Source of the DNA: Pempheris klunzingeri
Taxonomy: Eukaryota > Chordata > Actinopteri > Acropomatiformes > Pempheridae
Direction: 5' to 3'
Length of the DNA stretch: 64,000 nucleotides
Assembly (NCBI RefSeq): GCF_042242105.1
Contig: NC_092019.1
Span: 8,460,328 to 8,524,327, forward strand
In this document: positions 41,401-59,524 of the stretch, in pieces
Layout: each line of letters begins with the position of its first letter
How positions within the stretch are numbered: the first letter of the stretch is position 1
Position numbers and translations under genes: made by a program
The notes under the pieces: model-generated
Database searches by the model: none
What the model was told of the DNA's origin: nothing
Seen by the model: the letters and a program-made list of their open reading frames with translations, nothing else

Positions 41401-44400
41401 CCTAGTGCAAGTCATTTTGTCATCATGAAACACTCCTAAGACCTCAAGTGACAGCATTGCAATTTGTCATAAATTCATGCTGTGGTATAAATCCAGAAAA
41501 AGAGGATCCAGAGGGAGATTCTCACCCTCATGTTCATCAGCAGCCCCGTTATCTACAGCTAGAGTCAAGGACAACATCCTGGTGGCTCAATACAATCACA
41601 GCTGGAGCTTCAAGATTAGAGCAGCAGGTGAAATTTCCAGTTCAAATCCACACACTATCACCCGACACTTCTGCCTCTTCTCCTTGAGCAAGAGATCTGC
41701 CACTTTTTCTTTTTTTTTGCCAACTCATTTCAACAATTTGTCTGTGGTTTATAGCAGGTTTAAGGAGAGCAGGGTTTTGCCCAAATTTGTCTTAAAAACA
41801 AGAAATATCTGTGAAACGCCAGACAAGCTGACAATCAGAGCTGAACTCCTGACAAAACATTGTCGAGATGTGGGCCGGGCTGTGCTGCTGGTGCTGCATG
41901 TGACCTAGATTAGGTTTCTCTGCTCTGCAGGGATAGACTGACACTGGGCCACTGGCACAGAGCCACTGACATGGCACAGTGCTGCAGAGAGAGAGAGAGA
42001 GAGAGAGAGGGAGATAGGGAGGGGGGGTTACAGAAAAGACGGATGAAAGACTAATGCGGAGGGGCAAAGAAAGCAGCAGAAAGCTTCAATGGTGAATCAA
42101 TGGTGGGGTGGAAAACAGGCTAAAAGGGATGTGACCTTAGATGTTGAGATTTACTGTAGGTAAATAGCTGGCAATTTTGTGATGCCAGTCAAAGGATACA
42201 ACAATGCAGATCCAGTTGAAGAAGAGCATGAAGATATAGTCTGCAGGTCTGCCATCAAACGCCCCTGGAAGACAATGAGGAGAAAAAGATTAGCGTGACA
42301 AAAAGAGCATTAAGTATATGTGACTGCATGTGTGTGAGCCACAGAGGCCCAGCAGTCTCACCTGTCTCTAGCCGAGTGGAGTATTGGTAGAGGAAATACA
42401 GGTTGACCAGGTACAGAAACCCAGTATTAGGGGTTATAGGGAAATACAAGGTGGCCGTCACCGGTCTCCAGAGCTGTAATAAAGGGATGACACATTAGTA
42501 TAATAGAAATGTAATAAGACAACAACAACATAGCCGTGTTTGTTTGCAGATCCTGGCTTTCAACCCACATTAAGTCTCACATGGATTGAAAATGATAACT
42601 TCTAAGCACTGAAAACGTGGCACCAGACAGCCGGTGTTCCTCTGCAGTGTCTGTTCCCTTACAGTTCAATTTGAAGGTCTTGTTTGATGGCAACAGACGG
42701 CAGATAAATACGGCATTTAAGAGGTGACTTGTGGGGCGATGAGCATTTTATTGTGTTAAATTACTATTAATCAAGGGGAAAATGACCGGATGAAATTACA
42801 GCGTACAGTACTGAAGAGGAACATATTGTAGCAGTGCCTTGGTTAGAACTAGATAGGCTGCAACGCCCTTATTTGACCTGTCAGTTTTATTTTAGTTTAA
42901 TGAAATAAGAGCAGTTATCAAGCTGATTAGCTTTAACTAATCACTCTAAAGAAAATTAAACTGCAACAATTTTCAACTAATCTTTTCAGCTGTTAAATCA
43001 AGCAAAAAAACCCGTGTGATAGGGATTCACTACGTTTTTGAGTTTTTAAGTAAAATAATCGATAGTTGCTCTAATCAAGCATTCAGTTAATAATTTAATG
43101 CTATTTCCACAATAGATGGATGTCTTCAGCATTTGAAACTGGAATAAACTTACATATATTTGGTTTAAAAAAAAAAAATTGACGTCTGCGTCCACGTGCT
43201 TTTTAAACAGAACAGGCGTCGTCTTTACCATCAGAGACGTGTCATTTAGTAATAATGAAATTAGTCATGGTTTTCATCATTATCTTCCCTTTAGGTTAAC
43301 GGACTACGTGCCACAAGGTTGAAATTGTATTCCTCATTTGGTTGCTAAACAAAACAAGTCAAAGTAAAAGTAAAAATAATATCTAAAAGTTATTCAGCTG
43401 CAGCGATGCCTGTGTTTCTCTGAGATTTCAGTAACTTTTTCATACACCACTGAGCTCTCTGGCAGGTTAAACGGTGCAGGTCTTACTCTACAGGGGTGAA
43501 GGTGCTCAAATAACCTGACGTGGAAGAAATGCCACAGCATAAAAATAGTCCTTAGTGAAAGTATAGAAGTATTAACAAAAAATGTACTTAAGGGGAAAAG
43601 TAATTGCATATATTACTGGGTTATTGTTATTGAGCCACCTCCGTGGCTACAGAAGGTGGAGCTCATTTTAACTACTTCATATAATGTTGGCCAGTTTAAT
43701 CAATAACATTTCGTCATATGTTGTACACTGACAGAATACATTTAGGTTATAATAAACCCGTATTCATCAAAGTAACAAGTATCTAAAGATGTAAAATACA
43801 TCTTAATTAAGTCAAACATCCAAAGTACCAAGTGCAGTACTTTGTTAAGTGTAGTGACATGTCTTTCGGGATACATATTCACATCCTGGTCGCTAGCATG
43901 GCATAAAATCACTGCTCCCCTGAAAGTGAAACTTATTTCTGGGGTGTGGGGAGTGACATTCAGTAAAGAAGCTGGCTGAAGGGCTCATTTCGATGTGGGA
44001 AGGTCGCTTTACACTCGCTCCAAAACACTTTCTCCGCCTTGTGGCAAGTACGACAACAGCACCTGAAAACAGACTAGCTGCTTTTATTTCACCACATAGC
44101 TAAAAGACAACATTTCGGCAGCGTACGCAGCTCTGGTAGTTGACATATTTCCGTTTCACTCGTGTTAGGCTATATATACACCTTATTTCGGTGTTGGCTA
44201 AATTAAGTAGCATTTTGACAGCATCCGGAAGTCGTAACCTTCTACGTCTCGCTTTCTGATTGGCTGTCACACAGCTAAGGCCTGCTCAGTTAGCCTTGTT
44301 AGCTTCCTGCTAACTAAAAACCATCCAAAAGAAAGCAACCACAGTGTTTAACAGCCACTCCGACAAACACAGGTGAACAGAGTGAATAAAACTTACATGA

Positions 44401-44549
44401 AATTTGTTAAAGACCAGCTCCGAATTCAGCAAGAGGTTCCTGAAGTCCACCAACCCCAGTTTCCCGATGAAGGGGACAGCGACCGAGGCAGCAAACCAGG
44501 TCCGGGTGATGAGAGGGATGCTTCTGAACCAGTCCCCGATATCTGACAT
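38471..44549 (-). CDS. derl1: derlin-1, 8 coding exons including a 27-base microexon
   Basis: The product is a polytopic ER-membrane rhomboid pseudoprotease. It takes part in ER-associated degradation, moving misfolded proteins to the cytosol and recruiting p97/VCP. Exons in transcript order: 44397-44549, 42362-42473, 42200-42264, 41526-41552, 40218-40313, 39941-39993, 39619-39729, 38471-38624. Together they give 256 residues (human 251). The N-terminus MSDIGDWFRSIPLITRTWF is near-identical to DERL1. The LWRP motif at 52-55 is the rhomboid-fold WR motif. FLYLVNLYFLYQYSTRLETG and SVLYVWAQFNKDMIVSFWFG are membrane-region signatures. The C-terminal NWGQGFRLGD is the SHP box that contacts p97. 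A nine-glycine run just before it, encoded by GGA/GGT codons, is longer than in human. The gene converges on zhx2, as in human 8q24. The start is the only in-frame ATG matching the family. Confidence 0.95.
40975..41398. mobile_element. full-length MITE in derl1 intron
   Basis: The left end AGTTCAACATTTTGTG and right end CACAAAATGTTAAACT are inverted repeats. The interior carries family marks: GTTAGCTTAGCAATGACTAG, 'CTCTAAAGCTCACTAGTTAAC' and a small palindrome GTTGCCAGGCAAC. This is a familiar percomorph non-autonomous DNA transposon of about 420 bases without coding capacity. It lies between derl1 exons 4 and 5. Confidence 0.75.
41573..41655 (+). mobile_element. possible tRNA-like SINE fragment
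   Basis: CTGGTGGCTCAATAC resembles an A box and CCAGTTCAAATCC, about 50 bases on, resembles a B box. It lies directly upstream (in derl1 sense) of the microexon at 41526-41552, so its antisense supplies part of that exon's acceptor region. The assignment is tentative. Confidence 0.35.
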
Positions 44550-44621
44550 CTTTCCATGCGATTACTACCGAGTTAAATCCCTGAAACAAGACCTCCTCTT
44601 TAAAATTTACCTAGTATACCC

Positions 44622-44640
44622 CCAAGTGTGCGACCCCACG
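44622..44640. promoter_or_regulatory. ERSE-like element upstream of derl1
   Basis: CCAAG, nine bases, then CCACG. The ER stress response element consensus is CCAAT-N9-CCACG and works in either orientation, so this differs at one base (the final T of CCAAT). It lies 73 bases upstream of the derl1 start codon. Mammalian DERL1 is induced in the unfolded protein response, so the site makes functional sense, but binding is inference. Confidence 0.45.
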
Positions 44641-44675
44641 CTGGCTATATCTGCTACCCCACAGCTAAGTTTACA

Positions 44676-44683
44676 TGACGTGG
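44676..44683. promoter_or_regulatory. UPRE (TGACGTGG) upstream of derl1
   Basis: TGACGTGG is an exact match to the unfolded protein response element core bound by XBP1 and ATF6. It lies 127 bases upstream of the derl1 ATG and 36 bases beyond the ERSE-like site. An eight-base match is expected by chance about once per 33 kb counting both strands, so location is the main support. Confidence 0.5.
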
Positions 44684-44689
44684 CTAATC

Positions 44690-45697
44690 ACCAGGAGCTA
44701 GCTTAACTTACGGACAGCAGAGCTCACACATCCGGTACAGCTTTTCAAAATAAAAATGTCGCTAATGGTGAGAATGATGAAAAAACGACAAAAGTTTTGT
44801 CATTGTGTGTGTGTCTATGTATGCGTTGACAAACAATTAAAAAAAAAGTATTATATTGCTAATAAACACAGTATAAATTGAAGACTAAAATTCCATTTAT
44901 GAGGAAGATGAGAAAAATCACAAATATTACGTAGGATTGTAAATATCATTACTCAGCTTTTAAAAAAACATTTCAACTACTTGGGAAAACTTTTATTTAT
45001 TAAATTTTTTCATGATATATATATATACTTAAACCCAGTGTTGACTGATTTTAGAGAAAAGCTATAAACACTTCTGGAAATATAAGATTATTCTCAGTAA
45101 AGTTAACTTACCTTGAAGCAGTACATGTAAGAGATCTTATAACTTCAATGATTGTCGCTAACCTCACAATAGATGTAGAGAACACCAATCAAGGCCTATC
45201 TACTTCTTTTTTATTTTTCCAAGTTGTGGTCTCATGGTGGACTTGTTTATTTGCCTCATTATTTATTTATCATCGACTGGTTTATGTCGTGCTCTTAGTT
45301 TGAAGGAAAAAGTGAGAACCGGATATGTTTTTATTGTCACCATCGTCTTTGCTTATGCTTTGCATTATTGTAGTACTTCCTGTGAAATTTGCAAAATCTC
45401 ACATTTGACCACCCAGAGGCAGCCAGCAACTGAAAGAGGTGTGTCCTTATTATAAAGTTGGTTTGGGCCTTTATTATTATTGCCATATTTTTATCTCAGA
45501 GTAAAATGACAGCTCTCTGAAAATGTTCATATAAAAGATATACTGCATGTGTATAGGGCACACAAAGGTCCGGATAGAGGCAAATTACCACAGCAGGGCT
45601 CTTCATTCAAAAGTTCAAATCATAGCACCACCCTCAGATCAAGATGCATCAATATCTGCCCGCGAGATCACAGAGGCTGCGTATAAGAGCTCAGTCT
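44690..45697. other. intergenic DNA, no gene
   Basis: AT-rich DNA between the derl1 promoter and the LINE relic. It holds a short (TA)n run near 45016 and no splice-consistent coding frames. Confidence 0.6.
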
Positions 45698-46960
45698 TTA
45701 AAGCTTCTTCTTCAAGTATTTTATGGTATCCACACATTCATTGAGTTTGTTCTTAAAAACAGGAATTAAAGGTTTAGAACTACTGAGTTGCATTTGTGGA
45801 TGTTGTAGCCTACTCAGTGAGTAAAATAAACACTTTATTATAATATTCTTATATTTTCTTTCATTTTCCATCTTAAAATCAAACACAATAGAAAGTATCC
45901 CTAAAACAAAAAGAAAAACCTCAATAAAAAATGTTCGGATGAACTTTAGACCAGAATTGTCCTGTATAAAACCAAAACAAATGTGAAACATTTTCATCTG
46001 AATTTTTTTTGCAAAATGAGCAGACTTAATGTCACATTCATATTTTTCAGGGAAAAATGTGGCTGGGTAAACTCTATTAATTAATTTAAGGCTAACTTCC
46101 CTCACTTTATTACGTACATATTAAGAAAATTCGTGAGGCAAGGACCACACTTTTCTTTAAGAGACGTCCGCTGTTATAGGCTACCATTCCAAAATGTCTT
46201 TTTTCACACAGGGCTGTAATTGTTTTAATTGGTCATGGGAAGTTTATACCCCTCAGTAGTGTTACAATGCCAGAAAGAACTGCATCTAAACCAACTGCAT
46301 ATTTCTTAACTGTCTGAGTAGTTGTACAGACTAATTTGAGTCAAATAGTTGACCAACAAGTTTATTATTTTTCAACCAGTTCTCAATAAATAAAGACTTA
46401 TTATTTCCAAGTTTATGTAAAGAATATTAGAGGTTGTGAAGGTGGTCTCGAACATTTGGACCCCACTCTGTATTTCAAAAAGAATACTGATCAATTGTGT
46501 TATTCCAATTTCTAATTATTGGAGGAGTGATAATACACATGTATGTGTATGTTAAGGAATTAATAATGTTGAATCTGCCCTGAACAAATTTCATCCTCTT
46601 GATAATTATTATTATAAAAAGCACTCTCTTTTTTTTTTTAAGTGTACCTTTGTGTATTGTTTGTTTGTTGTTTTTGCTTTGATCCACAAAATCTGGTGAG
46701 CTCATCCTTAAGTTTGATTGGACATTTATGCCAAATTTGAAGAAACTGTCTCCTGAGATCACGCTCACAAGAATAGGAAGGACGGACAAGCCAAAAAATG
46801 TAAAGCTCCAGCCATGGTTGCATAAAAAATGTATTATGAAATAGATGGGGTCTCTTTGGAGAATCCATTGATTAGAGTTGGCTAAAGAACATGGAGACAA
46901 ACCTCCCCAGTTATGTTGATTTATTTTAAGCTGCAATCTGTTGTAATGATACAAACAAGA
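45698..46960 (-). mobile_element. Tx1/L1-like LINE ORF2 relic
   Basis: Minus-strand frames, broken by frameshifts and stops, resemble the C-terminal third of fish L1/Tx1-type ORF2. From upstream down they include a segment with DLRRQFLQIWHKCPIK (about 46720-46790), NKSLFIENWLKNNKLVGQLF (about 46340-46420), then LKLINRVYPATFFPEK (about 46040-46100) and finally SRLQHPQMQLSSSKPLIPVF ... CVDTIKYLKKK. The pattern 'hRIYP...F' and the closing 'ELxxYIDTI' are usual for this family. There is no single open frame, so it is inactive. It lies in the gap between derl1 and sdha. Clade assignment is from peptide pattern only. Confidence 0.65.
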
Positions 46961-47808
46961 GATTTAAATTAATGTAATAAAACACAATACAAGTAAGTAC
47001 ATACTTATATGGGGGTATGATTACTAATCAAAAACCAATTTACTCCGAGCATGCTACCCCTGATGAGGCCAATGACCTAGACAAATTACTGCAAGAGATA
47101 CACCATATGTGCAGATTTACCAAATAATCATACCAATATCTGGCTTGCAATGATAAATATCAGCACATTCACCTTTAAGCTTTTGTGCACAGCAATAAAC
47201 AAAACGTAGTATAGGTGAACGGCAAAAGCACCATCAGCTCAATATCAACCATAACAGACGAAAAACTGAACTAAACCTCAGCTGGCTCACAGACAAGGCA
47301 GCTCTGGTGGTGCGATGAAGCAAACAAAACTTATACACAAGAGACACAAGAAACTTATTTCAAAACGACGATGTGAGCTTCATAAGAGATTAATTATTTA
47401 CTTTAGATCCTTGAATGTAAAGCCACATCTGATTTTGGTTACTACACATTCATTTTGTTATTATATACACACACATCCTGTAAATCGTCGAGTGTCTTAT
47501 GATATTTATATATGTACACAGCACCTGCACACACAGAATGACAGGTGTCGAAAATCTGCGGCAAAGAGATTAAATCAAGGCAAAACACACATGAGGGAGA
47601 CAAGCAAGAGCGTGACACAAATGACCGTTTAAAGACGCCACAGTTTTGTATTTAACTATTCTAAGTTGATACACTTGTGCAACCATATGCATATTTTGTC
47701 CCAAAACACCATCTCTATTACAGGATCTCCATAAATAGTAAATATGTGAGTGAGTTGGATGTGGGAGGAGAGGGAAAGAGAGAGGAGAAAGGAGGAGCAG
47801 AGGAGATC
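46961..47808 (-). other. sdha 3' UTR and downstream DNA
   Basis: No gene is supported. The part adjoining 47808 should be the sdha 3' UTR. The purine-rich stretch 47763-47815 runs up to the sdha stop codon. A poly(A) signal on the minus strand was not placed with confidence. Confidence 0.5.
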
Positions 47809-54452
<6,644 letters not shown>

Positions 54453-54797
54453 GTTGTCAGTTGAAGGACCGATTCTGAGGCTCGGCGGAGGACCACGTAT
54501 TGTGTAGTACCGGACCAAACCACTCTCCGAAAACAGGGGTGTCACTTATGTTACACATAATTGTTATCCTCTAAAACATTTATTAACGAGTTTCGACATT
54601 AAGAAACTACTTTTATATGTCTAATAAATCCAAATGAATACACTCATTCTTAAATTTTAGCTGTTGATGGGACTTTTCTAGAAGTCGTTCTTAATGAATC
54701 CCCCTCGGTCGGTATAGATGGACTGCTAAAGCGTAAAAATTGTGTAAGCTGGGAGTGCAGGAACAAATGTATAAGTGACCTAGACTTTTCATTCAAG
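54453..54797. promoter_or_regulatory. divergent sdha / ccdc127 promoter and ccdc127 exon 1
   Basis: The sdha start codon (minus) and a good plus-strand donor TTCAAG|GTGAGA at 54797/54798 are only 345 bases apart, leaving room for one shared promoter and the non-coding exon 1 of ccdc127. The joined gene order and orientation match human 5p15, where the two genes also diverge from a very short interval. A YY1-like ACATGGCG overlaps the sdha ATG. The ccdc127 exon 1 extent is inferred from its donor and the matching acceptor GTGCCAG at 55418. Confidence 0.6.
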
Positions 54798-55426
54798 GTG
54801 AGACACAACACCATATATTTATCGGACATACGCAGACTTGTAGTCGGGCTTGCAACGCTTTTAAGCCCCGTGTTACGTTTGCATTAAATCCTTAAGCGAG
54901 CAAGAGCCAGCAAGCTAAAATGTTAGCTAGCATGTTAGCTCACAGTTAGCCTTGTATGTGTTTAGCCGTGTTGTCAAACTTCCGAGTCATGTCAGACCAG
55001 TATTACAGCCTGTCGCAGTGTTTTGGTCAATGCTAACAAGCTAATTGCTAACGCATTTTCACATCCAGAGCTTATTTGAAACACAAATTCTAAATTCCTT
55101 ACATACTGTCCAATCATGTTTATCTTGACGAGTAGCTATGTGGATCTAGCCTGGTCCTTCTAGTAAGCTACCAAATCAGTTGGACACTCAGACCTTCATT
55201 GTGTATTGACAAGAGTCTTTAGAAGTACATTTATAAACATGTGGTTATGTTAATAATTAAGCTACTTTTTAGCTGTCGACCCCGTTGCAGCTAACGTGTA
55301 CTGCAGCAACAACAGCAAGTAGTCACTGTAACTACAGGAGCAAACCCTTCAGTTTTTGTTTCTACATTAATTAATTCCCATCCCTGGTGTTTTGATCTGC
55401 CCTGTGCGCATGTGCCAGTAGCCTCC

Positions 55427-56900
55427 ATGAACAACTTGAATGACCCCCCGAGATGGAACATCCAACCAGACCCCAGAGGAAGGGGGGCGGGGGCTGGAGA
55501 TGGGAACCAATGGAACTACGCCCTGCTAGTCCCCATGCTGGGACTGGCTGCTTTTCGTAAGTTACACAAGGAGATGTGTCTGTGGATGAGGTAACAGACC
55601 GAAGGGAACACTTGGTTATTGAATGTATAGCTATTGAAATCTTACCTACACAGCAAGTTGCTTTTGTGAGAGAGCCACCTTTGATATGTGTTTTTTATTT
55701 GCCATATTAGTATGCAGCTGTCGGAGAGATGTAGACTGTTTAAATTAAATTGCAACATACATCTTCACTGTTCTAGGTCTCTTTTTTTTAAGAGTGATAA
55801 ATGAAACATAACCAGCATCTGGAACAGCAACAGAGCAAGGTTTAAATACCCCCTCCTGTGCATGAAATCATGTGGTCACTCAGCTTAATGTGAGGATTCA
55901 GAGCTTGATTGAATGCAGTCTGAAAAATAAGTTGTAACATGTCTTGTAAAGTTTAGAAAAGCCAGTTCTGTATCAGATCTGAGCTAGACCAGAGTGAGTT
56001 TATTAGAGTCTTAATTGTCTTGGTGCTGTTGCTTGAGAAATAAAAGTGCATTAAGATCATGACAATATAAGTTAGTATCTTCTTACCATGCCTTCAGGTT
56101 GGATCTGGACCAAGGAGTCTCAGAGGGAGATCCAGAAGGTTACAGCCCAGTACGACAAGGATGTGACCACGATAAGAAGCGAGATGGAGGCACGGTACCG
56201 GGAGACACTGACGGAGAGGCACAGGGCAGCAGCTTTGCTAGAGCTGGAGCTGGAGAAGGAGAAGCAGAGAGTCAAAGGCTACAAGCAGGCCCTGGCCTCA
56301 CAGAGCTACCAGCTGATGGAAGAACGGAAACAGTTACAGCAGGTAAAATCTTGTCTTTCTCTGACTTTGATTGGCCATCCTTTGCTGCTATTGTTCACCT
56401 TCATGTTAGCCTTCTAATCTACATGATACAAAACACTTCTTCTCCTTTCCAAGGAACGCGAGGCCCTGGAGGAGGAGAAGCAAAGGCTGGTGAAATCCGG
56501 TGCTACAGGGACTGTGCTGCATGATGCCCTGGAACGAGAGAACAGCTGGTACCAGCGAGCCACCGCCTCTCTAAAGGAGCTAGAGGCTGAGCTCGTGGAG
56601 AGGCAGAATGCTTACTGCTCCCTCATCCTGCCCCGAGATCAGCGGCTAGAGATGGAGAAGAACATGCTGCTTAAGGTCGTCAAAGAGCCCATCAGGGCAG
56701 AACTGGATCTAGAATCCGATCTGAAGGATATTTTCAAGAGAGACAAGCACTGTGCCGACCTGCTAAACATGGACAAGAGGAAGAATGGAAGCCTCATGTG
56801 GGTGTACCTCAAGTACTGGCAGCTGCAGGTCACTGTCCAGAAACACAAGAGAGCTGAAGAAGCCATATTAGGGGGGAAAGTCCAGCACCAAGCAAAGTGA
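55427..56900 (+). CDS. ccdc127: coiled-coil domain-containing protein 127, 3 coding exons
   Basis: Coding exons 55427-55556, 56098-56342 and 56454-56900 give 273 residues (human 260). The start MNNLNDPPRWNI is near-identical to human CCDC127. A hydrophobic stretch NYALLVPMLGLAAFRWIW at about 31-48 is a likely membrane anchor. Residues about 50-150 are a charged coiled coil (for example ALLELELEKEKQRVKGYKQA). A conserved C-terminal part contains LVERQNAYCSLILPR and GSLMWVYLKYWQL. The function in fish is not known from sequence; mammalian work points to mitochondria-associated roles, but I cannot show this here. The ATG follows an acceptor at 55418 and is the first in the exon. It shares a promoter region with sdha. 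Confidence 0.93.
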
Positions 56901-57833
56901 CAGCAGACAAACACAAGCTGACTTTGAAGAATGTTGGAAGTATGTGGATCAGGAATGGAAAATGCATGTATTTTTGTGTAATTATCTTTATTTGATGAGA
57001 ATGTTCTGGAAACAAACAAGTGGCCATTTAAAAAAACAACAAGTTCTTCTCTTGATCTTGATGGAGTTCTGAAAAGAAGGGATATTTGGTCAGGTGAAAC
57101 ACAACATTACCATAACTTCAGAAGCCCCAATTAAGACTGATTAGCTCTAAATTAAATGTGTATAATGATAAAAAAAAAAAAATTGCACTAGGATTATCCA
57201 GGTGATGTCCATATTGGATACACAGCTGATGAAAAATACACAGAGATGTAGTTTTTCTTCATTTTAGCCCATTGGAAAATTCTGTCCGAGTGCCATGAAA
57301 TTATTGCTTGGTTCATATATTTTATGTCTGGATATGTTTATGTTTGTGTGCTCCATCTCTGAACTCGTGGATTTAAGGCCCTTGATAACTGTTCCCAACA
57401 TTTATGGCTATGACTTTGAGTTTTCTTCCATCTGTGATGTCTCTCTTCCGTCTGGTGATGCACTTAAAGAACACTTAACGCCAAGAGAATAGTTTGCTTC
57501 TAATCACTGGTTTTAAATTTCTAGTCCTCAGTGCAGGTTTGTGGGAGCTTTTTAACCATCAGGGAGATAGTGACACTGAAGGTGCATGTGAATCTAAATA
57601 AGAGAACGGAGCTCAGTAGTGCAACACCTTACCAAAAAACTGCAGCACCAATAGTCAAACGGCACCCTTTTACTTCACACTTATTAACACCTGTAACAAA
57701 AGGATTAACTAAAGCTGTAATATTTTTACAAATTCACCATGTGTCTCTACATTCATCTTTGTGTTTGAATAAGTGATTATGAGCTTAATGTCAAATTCAA
57801 ATGTACCGACTCTAACCACTCTGAAATCCTCCT

Positions 57834-57839
57834 AATAAA
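57834..57839 (+). terminator. candidate ccdc127 poly(A) signal
   Basis: AATAAA lies 934 bases after the ccdc127 stop, followed by GT-rich DNA (TCTTTGGTTT, then TTCTTGTTTTTTCC) as expected of a downstream element. It is the clearest canonical hexamer in this interval. Confidence 0.5.
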
Positions 57840-58633
57840 TCTTTGGTTTAACAACTTCATTTCCAGGCAGTTCTTGTTTTTTCCATAGAATCTCAAAGGT
57901 ACAGCAAATATAACATCAGCTCGCCGATGGTCCCTTTACATTGTTGTTGTCTTACCACAGGGGGGTGCTGCCACTGGATTTGTGTACTGTGGAACAATCA
58001 TTTAGTACAACAGCTACCTGAAAGCTCTTAATTCACACTCTGCAACAGCAACAAATGGAAAGAATTGAAGCATTAAAAAAGTCCCAACCTTAGCATATTG
58101 TATCTGAATTTATTTGATATATTTTCTCTGACAGGACAATTTTACTTAATGTCTCATTTACTTTAATGTCATGTAAAACAGCAGGCAAAAGGAGGATCCA
58201 TAGACTGTTTTATGCAGCTTTGTTAGTGATGGAAATCATTGACAATGTGTCATTTCTTCCTGGAGTATACAATCATTAGTATACAGTCATTGTAAAGAAT
58301 CTGTGTTATGTCTTTATATCTACAGTGGAGCACATCATTACATTTCTTAGCAAAGCATGACAATTTATGAAAGTAAGAAAGTAATTAAATTAGGAAAAAA
58401 TGAATCTCTCCCAAAGTTAACGCTCTTCAGAAGAAGAATACAAGAATTTTTCCACAAGTCTTTTGTTTGGCTCATACTAAAAACATGAAGTTACTTAGCA
58501 GATGAGAGATCCATGAGTTTGTCATGCATAAAAACAGTAGTTGTGAATCATAACATCAGTATGTAAATTACAATAATAAAGATTATATTATATCTTCTGA
58601 ATGGCAGCTTTAAATATCCTCCTCCTCCTCGCT
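57840..58633. other. intergenic DNA between convergent gene ends
   Basis: AT-rich DNA with no coding frame. It separates the 3' end of ccdc127 from the 3' end of the minus-strand model at 58634 and probably includes the latter's 3' UTR. Confidence 0.5.
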
Positions 58634-59524
58634 TCACTCCCTCCTCTGCAGCCGCTCAGAGATTTCTCTCGGTGAGGACATCAGACTCGAGGCTCTGAAG
58701 TTCACTCTGACTGGCTTGCGGAGGTCCTGAGTTATGCCGGTCACCTCTGATGCATCCTCTCCATCGTTCTTCCCCAGTATGACTGGCTGTGCTTCTGTGG
58801 CTCCATGAAGGTCCCTGCTGGTGTTGAAGAAGGGGAGCTGGTGATGCGTCATGGCTCCCGTGTCGCTGCCCAGCCTCAGTATCTGGCTGAGACTCCTCTC
58901 GACCATGAAGTGGACCACCTGTTGCTGCTTGTAACTCTCTCTGCGAATGCTGTCAGTCTCTGACAGTGTCAGCCTGCAACACATTTCACACACCAGATAA
59001 ATGAATTTTGCTGTGATCATCACGCACCTTTAAATTCCTTCACACACCTTAAATAGATAATAATTGAATAACAAACTGCTGCCTCACTGCTCTTGGTTAG
59101 TTGAACTTTGAAGCTGGTTGCCTTTTTTCAGCAGCAGTTTTCAGCCCTGCTTTATGTCAGTCACTGTGGATTTTACCCTCTAAGTCAAAACAGAGCACGT
59201 CCAGGTCATGTGTTTACAGTGAAAACACAATCAGTACATGGGCTGCTCCGTTGTCCTTGTCACTGAGCACTGCACAATATAAATCTACACGTACTTCACT
59301 AAGTTCACATGAGCATATTAGAGTGAATACAGTAGAAAACAGATTTAGTGCAGGGATTCATACGACACTGTCACGTTTCAAACACCCTACTTGTATTGTG
59401 GTCTCGTTTCAAGCACCAGGCTCAGCCAGCATGCCTGGTAGCTCTCCTTCTTCCACTGGTCGTCCTCCTGAAGGTCACAGCAGGAGTTCACCAGGTAGCA
59501 GCCTCCTCTGCTCACACAGTGCAT
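58634..59524 (-). CDS. unidentified protein, probable two-exon (or longer) gene
   Basis: I do not recognise this gene. A 113-codon open stretch (58634-58973) begins right after a good acceptor, GAAATGTGTTGCAG. The nearest phase-matching donor upstream is ACAA|GTAGGG at 59391. Its exon runs back in frame through QEDDQWKKESYQACWLSLVL to an ATG at 59524. Joined, the model is 157 residues: a Cys-rich N-terminus (HCVSRGGCYLVNSCC), a middle with SETDSIRRESYKQQQVVHFM, and a basic C-terminus RVNFRASSLMSSPREISER. No signal peptide or membrane helix is evident in this frame. The ATG context is weak and a possible acceptor, GTGAGCAG at about 59510, could mean that upstream coding exons exist. The overlapping minus-strand frame at 59475-59675 is another reading. 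Not a match to LRRC14B, the human neighbour of CCDC127. Confidence 0.42.

Noticed and set aside
42200-42264. Direct splicing of derl1 exon 3 to the exon at 40218-40313
   Set aside because: It keeps frame but drops the ITGLxMxM segment conserved in derlin-1. The 27-base exon at 41526-41552 supplies it exactly.
46475-46954. 159-codon minus-strand frame as a stand-alone gene
   Set aside because: It is better explained as part of the broken LINE ORF2; an adjacent frame (46638-46868) carries the better match.
47315-47632. 105-codon plus-strand frame with a basic start KQTKLIHKRHKKLISKRR
   Set aside because: It lies in the sdha 3' region, has no splice partners, and its composition is like surrounding AT-rich DNA.
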